The translations under genes and the position numbers were made by a program. Shown here one piece after another: positions 57,385-64,000 of a stretch of DNA of 64,000 nt. The stretch covers positions 25,285,826 to 25,349,825 of the forward strand of contig OY821791.1 in the NCBI GenBank assembly GCA_963682175.1, read 5' to 3'. Positions within the stretch are counted from its first letter, which is position 1. Every line of letters begins with the position of its first letter. The notes under the pieces are model-generated. The model searched no databases. It was given only the letters and a program-made list of their open reading frames with translations, and was not told the DNA's origin. The stretch is from Triglochin maritima (taxonomy: Eukaryota; Streptophyta; Magnoliopsida; Alismatales; Juncaginaceae).

Positions 57385-58789
57385 TGATTGACATCATTTC
57401 ATGCTTATATTTGTATCTTATATCCATTATATTTCACCTAAACAATGCTACGTGACGAGTTTTTTGTTTGAATTTCAGAAATAAATTGGTTTGAACAGAA
57501 GAGGCAAAAAGGACCTAAAAGCATGAAAATGACCGAGTTAAGAGACTCAAGGACTAAGATGTAAGATCGAAGGACTTGAACGTAAGATCGAATGACCAAT
57601 GATCAAACAAGAATACTTCACACCATCATGGGTAGTATTTTGGCAATTCTATTCGGGTCGGATCTCTAACAAGCGAAGTAGATGCATCAAAGACAAGCCA
57701 AGCCATTTAGAAAAGCCCAGAAGAAAATCCAGAGCGATCTGAACACTGTAGACCGCCAATTGGCGGTCCAAAACTGCTAATGGGCGGTCTCCTTTGGTCC
57801 TGATCCGCTACGATTTATGTGGGTCGTGTATTAGAGTGTATTTAGACTATTTTTGGTATTTTTTTATTCCCATACCGGGGGATTGTCCCGGATTACCTTT
57901 TTCTATGGCTATAAATAGAACTCTTCACTTTCTATTATAATCACCCATTGCTTGGTCGAATTCTCTCTTCTTGGAGTAAGCCTTGGAGCAAAATCTCAAG
58001 GTGGAGAAGAATACTGCTAGTGATGTGAGTCATTTAATAAAATAATTTTTCATTGTTTTGTTCTTATGTTGTCTCTTTATGCATGCTTAGCTTAGTTTTA
58101 TTTCTTTGATTGTAGGCTAAAGTAGTTAGAATGTTTCCTTTCTTCTTTAGTTTAATTGTTAGAATAATGTGTAGTGAGTAGATCCATCCCCCTTTGGGGG
58201 TGGAGATAATGTTCATACATGCATTAAAGAACAGATATGAATGCTTTATATTTTGATTGTGTTGATAAATGTGAATGTATGCTTGCTTGTTAGAGTGGAA
58301 TACTGCACTTGATGGGTTTTGCCACACATCTTGGACACCTCCCATGCTTGTTTAGGTTCTCAAATAACCAACTTGTGTATATGAATGTTAATCAACTAGG
58401 TTAGTGAATGGATTGATATGTTTTGTCATAACCTTTAGACATTTCCTATGCATGAAAACACTACCTACATTTGTGCCTATAGAATACATTCTTCACCATC
58501 TTTTTACATGTGTGCACACATTCCACCCCTAGGGGTCATTCTCTTCTTGATTCCAGCTTAGTTTTACATTCTTTTAGTTTTGATTCGAAGTAATCGTTAG
58601 TTTCTTTAATTTGCATTTTTCTTCTTAGTAGTTTAGTGTAGCGTAGATTAGCATAGACAAACTCTTCTCCATTTTTGTTGCCACTTGATTTCTGAAAAAC
58701 CAGAGGCTACTCACCTCTCTAAGGATTGACCTGTACTTGCCACCGCTTCAACGCGGTCGTGCACTTGCGGTATTTAAAATGATTAAACA
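57385..58789 (+). mobile_element. 3' LTR of Y
   Basis: 1405 bp, B type, ending TGATTAAACA followed by CCCAG (58790-58794). Two palindrome arms at 57749-57795. The USE-like box is degenerate, TATAAAT is at 57910. Confidence 0.92.
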
Positions 58790-58997
58790 CCCAGGGACCC
58801 CCGTGTGGAAGAGTGTGGGTACTTGGGACTAGCCACCTCTGTTGATACACTGTGGTGTGATGTATTGTTGTCTTAACTCGTTGTAGAGTAGCAGACCTGA
58901 ATCTCAATGCATGATGATGCATGGCTCGTGGAGCATGATGACTTTGCGGACTACGGTAAGTAATCGTCCGATGTTGTGTCGGACGTATGTTGTACCG
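58790..58997. other. Spacer right of Y
   Basis: Continuation of the 30151-30557 spacer. About 200 bp without a gene. It contains a 7-bp stem with 7-nt loop (CGTCCGA and TCGGACG, 58965-58985). Confidence 0.7.
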
Positions 58998-60542
58998 TGA
59001 TTGACATCATTTCATGCTTATATTTGTATCTTATATCCATTATCTTACACCTAAGCAATGCTACGTGACAAGTTTTATTTTTAGTTTTCAGGAATAAAGA
59101 GGTTTGAAGAGAAAAGCCATGAAAGGACCCAAAAGAAGGAAAAAAGGACTTAATTGTGAGACCTAGGGACTGAGATGGAATGGAGAAGGACCTGATCGTA
59201 AGACCGAAGGACCTAAGAGAAAAACAGGAAACCCCACACCATCATGGGGAGTGTTTTGGCAATTCGATTCGGGTCGGATCTCCAACAAACCAAGTAGATG
59301 CATCAAAGACCAAGAAATGCTTCCGGAGAAGCCCAACACAAAACCCAGACAGATCTAGGCCTTATAGGCCGCCAATTGGCGGTCTGGATGAGCCCAACTC
59401 TGCTAAGCTCGCTCCTGGACTTGTATTATCATGTGTTTAGGCTATTTTTGGTATTGGTTTAGTCCCACATCGGAGGATTGTCCCGGATTAGCTTTTTCCA
59501 TGCTTATAAATAGAACTCTTCACCTCCCATTGTACCCATCTCTCTCTTTGGTGGCATCTTCCCTACTAAGAGTGAAGCCTTGAAGCAAAACTCTGGTGGA
59601 GGAAGAGCTGCTTGTAATTTGAGTGAGTTAATAATAGATGTTTTCTTTAGCTTGTTAATTCTTGCTTAGTTGATTTCCTTTTATGTGTTGCTTTGTTGCT
59701 TGTTTTGTTTTATGCTTCTTTAATATTTCTTGCTTGATTAGTATAGTTTCATTTCAGTATTATGCTTGCTTTTGTTAATATAGTTAGTGTAATGAGTAGT
59801 GAGTAGTTCCATCCCCATTTGGGGGGTGGAGAAATATGTGATATAATCATGTAGTGGATTAAGTGTGTGTTATCTTAATCCCTTGAGCTTTAAATGATTT
59901 CCATAACCATCTAATGGGTCTCCACTCTTATCTTTGATATGCTAATGCTCTTGAATGAAGCTTAGCTTATGCTTTGATTAGTGGATCTATTTTATGGGGA
60001 ATGATAAGGTTAGGATATGGATAGGAATTAATATTGGAAACACAAGTTGTAGTGTATGAACTCTTGTTGCCTTTACCTTAGCTAATGTCTTGTATGTTTT
60101 AATGATGTAGTCTTATCTTAATTCATGTGGAGGCATAGTAGGGTCTAGTCTTTATACTTGAGTTCATTTAGCTTCATTCCAATTATTGTCTTGTATGTTT
60201 TAATGATGTAGTGAAATCTTAATTCATGTGGAGGCAAACTTGGATGTACTTTTATGATTTCATGCACTATATGTTGTGTGGAGCTTAATTACACACACAC
60301 ACCACACACACATCTTTATATTCACATCATTTCTCTACCCCCTTTGGGGTTTAGTTTTTCTTGCTTCTTTTCCATTTCCATTTGCATCTTAGTGTAGTTT
60401 AGTGTAACCAACCTTTCTTCCCTTTCTTCACCTCTCGCCTTTGCACAAACCAAGTGTCGACACACCTCCCAGTGGACGACCCGTATTTGCCACCGCTTCA
60501 ACGCGGCCGTGCACTTGCGGTAAAATATAAAATGATCAATCA
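58998..60542 (+). mobile_element. 5' LTR of T
   Basis: 1545 bp, TGATTGAC to GATCAATCA. Palindrome near 59370, GTCCCACATCG at 59462-59472, TATAAAT at 59505-59511, with 32 bp between them. The partner LTR lies beyond the window. Confidence 0.92.
59462..59511 (+). promoter_or_regulatory. USE-like box and TATA of the T promoter
   Basis: Exact match to RTCCCACATCG followed after 32 bp by TATAAATA. Same arrangement as in seven other A-type LTRs (one with a single mismatch in the box). This is the promoter of the one element here with an undamaged gag-protease frame. Confidence 0.7.
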
Positions 60543-60548
60543 AGTTTT

Positions 60549-60566
60549 TGGCGCCGTTGCCCGGGA
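60549..60566 (+). promoter_or_regulatory. tRNA-Asp primer-binding site of T
   Basis: TGGCGCCGTTGCCCGGGA; one base differs from TGGCGCCGTTGCCGGGGA. Confidence 0.88.
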
Positions 60567-61685
60567 GGTGCTCTATCTAGACGTTGGTTTGGACGATTCG
60601 AGGGGTTTTTAATTTTTTGTTTCCAGTTTTTCTTAGTCTCAGGGATCCTAGAGCGCACGGGGAGGCTACTGGAAGAGTTGGAGCACCAACACTTCAAAAA
60701 GGATCGCCAATCAGCGGTTGGAGACCGCCAATTGGCGGCCTGGTGAGGGATTCGTGCTCTCAAATTTTTGCTGGTAGTGAGTTCTGTAATTTGTGTTATC
60801 TGGGAGCCCTATTTTGCATGCTTTGACTTCTGGTTTGCTCCCAGATCATTAATCACTCCCCCATTAATCAACTTGGCCCTAAAATCCAAAGCAAAAGACT
60901 GGACGTTCTTATTTGTTTAGGTCACGCATCATGTATTGACTTAGGCATATAGTTGTCTTTTCTTTTAGCTTTATTTTCAGTTGTTGACTGTTGGCGTGAG
61001 GTACGCATTTCCTACACTCATTCATGCATCTCGTATGCCCATGCATTAGTTAGTAGGAATTGCATCAGAACAAGAGTGAGAGAGCGTTTGATTGGAGCGA
61101 TTGATTGCTAGATCTAGGATCAAATCGCTACTAAGGAGGGGTTGTCCCATAAAAGATAAGGTGGGGGATTTCATCACCCTTTCCTTGGCCCCAAAAATCA
61201 CTCTTAATAAAGCCTTAACTAAAAGCAAGTAGACATTGGCCCTAGGATTGCGGGCACACTAGGAGAGTAATCTAGTTGAGACCGTCATGACGTGATCGGC
61301 GTTGCCTACCTTGTCGATAGTAGGAGGTACTGGATCTCCGGATCTGGTATCATTTGCTGGACATCGTGGTCCTCGTTGTAGGGAGGTGAGGCGTGTTGAG
61401 GCTAGTGACCTCGAAGTTAGGCGTCGTCTAGCCTAAGGACCCATTGCCTTACATTGTTTGAGCCGTGCTTGCTAGTTAGGTTTCTTCCTGATCCCTCTAC
61501 CCACGCTAGCTCTAGGGATTCTTCCCTCCTCACCTGAGTCCTCTCCTCATTTATTCTCTACGTATAGTCTCCTCCTCTAGTACACCTTCTGTTGAGTGTT
61601 TGTTAGAGTCGAGTCGAGTATTTTATGCGAGGTTGGGCTCGTTCATTGTGAGAGCGCTCGACTAGAGAGAGTGCATTCTTCTGAG
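60567..61685 (+). other. Non-coding leader of T
   Basis: Paired arms at 60703-60740, starting 136 nt after the PBS. The second arm contains GACCGCCAATTGGCGG. Otherwise homologous to the leader of P. No gene supported. Confidence 0.75.
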
Positions 61686-64000
61686 ATGGACGGTCTTGGT
61701 GATCGACCATCTCCGCCTCGTGCTCCTTTGGAGCATGAAGCCGAGTCGCCTGGTGGTGGCGAAGGAGACCAGGTTCCATACATGGAATACCTCGGTCCGC
61801 TTCCGCCACCACGTAGACCTCCTTCTCCTCCTCCTCTGTCTCGAGAGGAAGGGAGATTCGGTCAGGATCGAGTTCTTGGTGCACCACCACCTTTAGCTCG
61901 ACATGATAGACCGATGACTTTGTGGGAGCGGACCCATCCTGTTCGGGCCGCGCAGCCTTCTTGCATAGTTGTCCCCCCTGCTCGCGGGAACAACTATGAG
62001 CTGAAACCTCAATATGTGAGCATGCTTACAACCTATACTGCCAATAAGGAGGATCCGTATATCTTTATACGCGAATTCGAGGAAGTATGCTTCATGTTCA
62101 AGCTTCAACAGCTTGACGAGGATTCAATCCGGTTGAGGATGATTTCTTTCGCATTGAAGGATAATGCGAAGAAATGGTTGTATAGCCTCCCGGCGAGCTC
62201 GATTCGGTCATGGGATGACTTTGTGACCGTCTTTCTGAAGAGATTTTTCCCTCAAAGGAAAACTCAACTGATAAGGCACCAGATACATCAAATGTATCAG
62301 ACCGAGACCGAATCGTTTCATGGTTTCTTTGAGAGGTTCAAGGACCTTCTCCAGCAATGCCCTCATCATGGACTTGAGCTATGGAAGCTGTGCCAGATTG
62401 TTTATGAGGGCATCAACTATAACACCCGCAGATTGTTGGAGTCAATGTGTCAGGGTGACTTCCAAATGAAACCCATCGAGGAGGCATGGGACACTTTTGA
62501 GTCTATGGCTGAGCGTACCTTCGAGTGGGACACCATGAGAGAGCCACCAGCCGCCAGGTCTTCTGGTCGAGCTGGATCATATCATGTTGAGTCGACTATC
62601 GCGTCTGAGGCGAAAATGGCTGCTCTCATGCGTAGGATAGAGAGTTTGGAGATGGACCGAGCTCCTGTAGCTCAGGTTGCTACTCCCGGGTGTACTAGGT
62701 GTGGACTGTCGGGACATGATGACTTGGAGTGCGCTTACGCTCCAAGGGATACTGAGCATGCAAATGCGATGTATCAACAAAGGCCCCGGAACGACCCGTA
62801 CAGTCATTCCTACAACCTGGGATGGCGTAACCATCCTAACTTCTCTTGGGGGTCTAGTGGAGGCCACGGTCAGAGCTCGCACGCTCAACCTCAATCTCCA
62901 CCTTATCAACCTCCATGCCCATCGGCGACCTACCAACCCCCACATCAATGGTCTCAGCACCAAAATTACCAACCTGGTCAGGCCTCTTCGTCGGGTTATT
63001 CTAACCAGACTCCACCACCTCAACGGGTTGACCCCAAGGACCCTTCTAGTGATCCGACCCTTCAAGCGTTCATGCAAAGCATGCAAAGTACAGTCAAGGC
63101 TTTGGAAATGCAAGTTAGCCAGTTGGCTCATCAATTCCATGAACGCGAGAAGGGTCAGTTCCCAAGTCAACATGTGGTTAATCCCAGGGGTCAGCCTGCT
63201 CATACCAGGCAAAATGTACACAATGTTGAAAGTGACCCTTCCCAACATGCCAATGTTGTTCATACCTTGAGATCGGGAAGGGTCGTTGACAACAATGTGA
63301 AAATGCCAGAAGCCAACCCTGTTGGCGAGACTTTCGAGGAGAGTCTTGAGCCCGTCAAGGAACCTAATTCTGAGACTCCTCCTCGTGATTCTTATGTCCC
63401 CAAGGCACCATTCCCTCATCGGTTGACTAAAAAACGTGATGAGCATTGGGATAAGATCGTTGAGGTACTTAGGCAAGTAAAGGTGAACATTCCGTTGTTG
63501 GACGTTGTTCAACAAATGCCACCGTATGCCAAGTTCCTCAAGGACCTTTGCACCACTAAGAGAAAAACAAATGTGCCCAAAAAGGCCTTTTTGACCGCCA
63601 ATGTAAGCTCCATATTGACACAGCCCATGCACGTCAAGTACAAGGACCCAGGTTGTCCAACTGTCTCTTGCATGATTGGGAATGTGACAATCTCTCAACC
63701 TTTATTGGATTTGGGGGCATCTGTGAATCTCCTTCCTTACTCAGTCTATGTCAACCTTAGAATAGGCGATCTTAAACCAACGAGGACAACCCTCCAGTTG
63801 GTTGATAGATCCGTCAAAATTCCACGAGGGAGTGTGGAGGATGTCCTTATTAAAGTGGGTGAGTTTGTATTTCCAGCTGATTTCATCATCTTGGATACTG
63901 AACCCGTGTCCAACCCACAAGGACAAATTCCTGTGATCCTTGGGAGGCCATTTCTTGCGACATCTAATGCTTTGATCAATTGTCGCAATGGCTTGATGAG
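61686..64000 (+). CDS. gag-pol: Gag-protease of T, open and continuing past the window end
   Basis: I checked this frame by hand: no stop from ATG 61686 to 64000 (771 codons and 2 nt). The start is placed at MDGLGD; a farther upstream ATG used by P is closed here by a TGA. Order: Pro-rich N-terminus, capsid (about residues 110-270, with YIFIREFEEVCFMFKLQQL and FFERFKDLLQQCPHHGLELW), zinc knuckle from residue 336 (CTRCGLSGHDDLEC), Pro/Gln-rich stretch, helical block (ALEMQVSQLAHQFHEREKG, about 460-480), then the protease active site LLDLGASVNLLPYSV (Asp near 675) and ILGRPFLATSNALINCRNGL at the edge. P's nonsense changes at the matching positions are absent. RT and integrase are expected to follow. 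Of all elements here it is the likeliest to be autonomous, but this depends on the unseen part. Confidence 0.9.
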   Translation, partial: MDGLGDRPSPPRAPLEHEAESPGGGEGDQVPYMEYLGPLPPPRRPPSPPPLSREEGRFGQDRVLGAPPPLARHDRPMTLWERTHPVRAAQPSCIVVPPARGNNYELKPQYVSMLTTYTANKEDPYIFIREFEEVCFMFKLQQLDEDSIRLRMISFALKDNAKKWLYSLPASSIRSWDDFVTVFLKRFFPQRKTQLIRHQIHQMYQTETESFHGFFERFKDLLQQCPHHGLELWKLCQIVYEGINYNTRRLLESMCQGDFQMKPIEEAWDTFESMAERTFEWDTMREPPAARSSGRAGSYHVESTIASEAKMAALMRRIESLEMDRAPVAQVATPGCTRCGLSGHDDLECAYAPRDTEHANAMYQQRPRNDPYSHSYNLGWRNHPNFSWGSSGGHGQSSHAQPQSPPYQPPCPSATYQPPHQWSQHQNYQPGQASSSGYSNQTPPPQRVDPKDPSSDPTLQAFMQSMQSTVKALEMQVSQLAHQFHEREKGQFPSQHVVNPRGQPAHTRQNVHNVESDPSQHANVVHTLRSGRVVDNNVKMPEANPVGETFEESLEPVKEPNSETPPRDSYVPKAPFPHRLTKKRDEHWDKIVEVLRQVKVNIPLLDVVQQMPPYAKFLKDLCTTKRKTNVPKKAFLTANVSSILTQPMHVKYKDPGCPTVSCMIGNVTISQPLLDLGASVNLLPYSVYVNLRIGDLKPTRTTLQLVDRSVKIPRGSVEDVLIKVGEFVFPADFIILDTEPVSNPQGQIPVILGRPFLATSNALINCRNGLM

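Larger units (their letters stand above)
30558..58789 (+). mobile_element. Element Y, non-autonomous Gag-protease Athila with nested insertions
   Basis: Flanked by CCCAG at 30553-30557 and 58790-58794. Its own sequence is 30558-30720, 42365-43216, 44758-47995, 54574-58789. Nested in it are P (30721-42364), a solo LTR (43217-44752) and R (47996-54568). It has both LTRs, a PBS, a leader, gag, protease, an RT stub, a long 3' UTR and a PPT, but no polymerase or integrase. Its mobility would have depended on enzymes from a relative such as P or T. Confidence 0.85.

Noticed and set aside
62577..63698. 373-codon minus-strand open frame
   Set aside because: It lies antisense to the verified gag-protease frame of T and matches no family; a similar antisense frame occurs opposite gag of P. 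It is a shadow of plus-strand codon use.

Overview
This window looks like retrotransposon-packed heterochromatin from a large plant genome, probably a flowering plant. I see no host gene, tRNA gene, rRNA gene or CRISPR array. Almost every base belongs to Athila-type Ty3/gypsy LTR retrotransposons or, in four places, to one Copia-type element. The Athila assignment rests on three things. The primer-binding sites (PBS) match the 3' end of tRNA-Asp (TGGCGCCGTTGCCGGGGA and close variants). The integrase carries a GPF-type C-terminus. The Gag, protease, RT, RNase H and integrase motifs match this lineage. The species cannot be named from sequence alone.

I name the elements by letter. Left block (1-18417): a partial copia LTR (1-943) sits in Q(-), a capsid-less non-autonomous Athila (944-5433). 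Q is inserted in X(-), a Gag-protease non-autonomous Athila (5434-15766). X is also broken by two Athila solo LTRs (5586-7010 and 9126-10679) and by a 2.2-kb copia solo LTR placed at its PBS (12417-14611). X sits in a short spacer next to the 3' LTR and 3' UTR of W(-) (16171-18417).

Centre (18418-30557): inverted LTR pieces lead into V(+), a 5'-truncated Gag-protease element. Its 3' end carries a tandem array of a 1.3-kb unit made of a truncated LTR plus a 3'-UTR tail (21788-24386), then a full LTR (24387-25904). Next come U(-), a Q relative; Z(+), an LTR, PBS and truncated copia LTR; and a second, inverted copy of the W-LTR/spacer pair (29546-30557).

Right block (30558-64000): Y(+) spans 30558-58789 and is flanked by the same target duplication as X. 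Nested in Y are P(+) (30721-42364, a formerly autonomous gag-pol element with its own solo LTR and a copia fragment), a solo LTR (43217-44752), and R(-) (47996-54568, a young LTR/RNase H-integrase/LTR insertion with no PBS or gag). The window ends inside T(+) (58998 onward), whose gag-protease frame is open for 771 codons and runs off the end.

Functionally, P, R and T show the autonomous protein set (Gag, protease, RT, RNase H, integrase, no env seen). X, Y, V and W are parasites with Gag-protease plus an RT stub. Q and U have lost the capsid as well. All share LTR and leader signals: a USE-like box and TATA in the LTR, a palindrome both upstream of the promoter and about 135 nt after the PBS, the PBS itself, and polypurine tracts. 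This suggests that the same trans-acting machinery could serve all of them.
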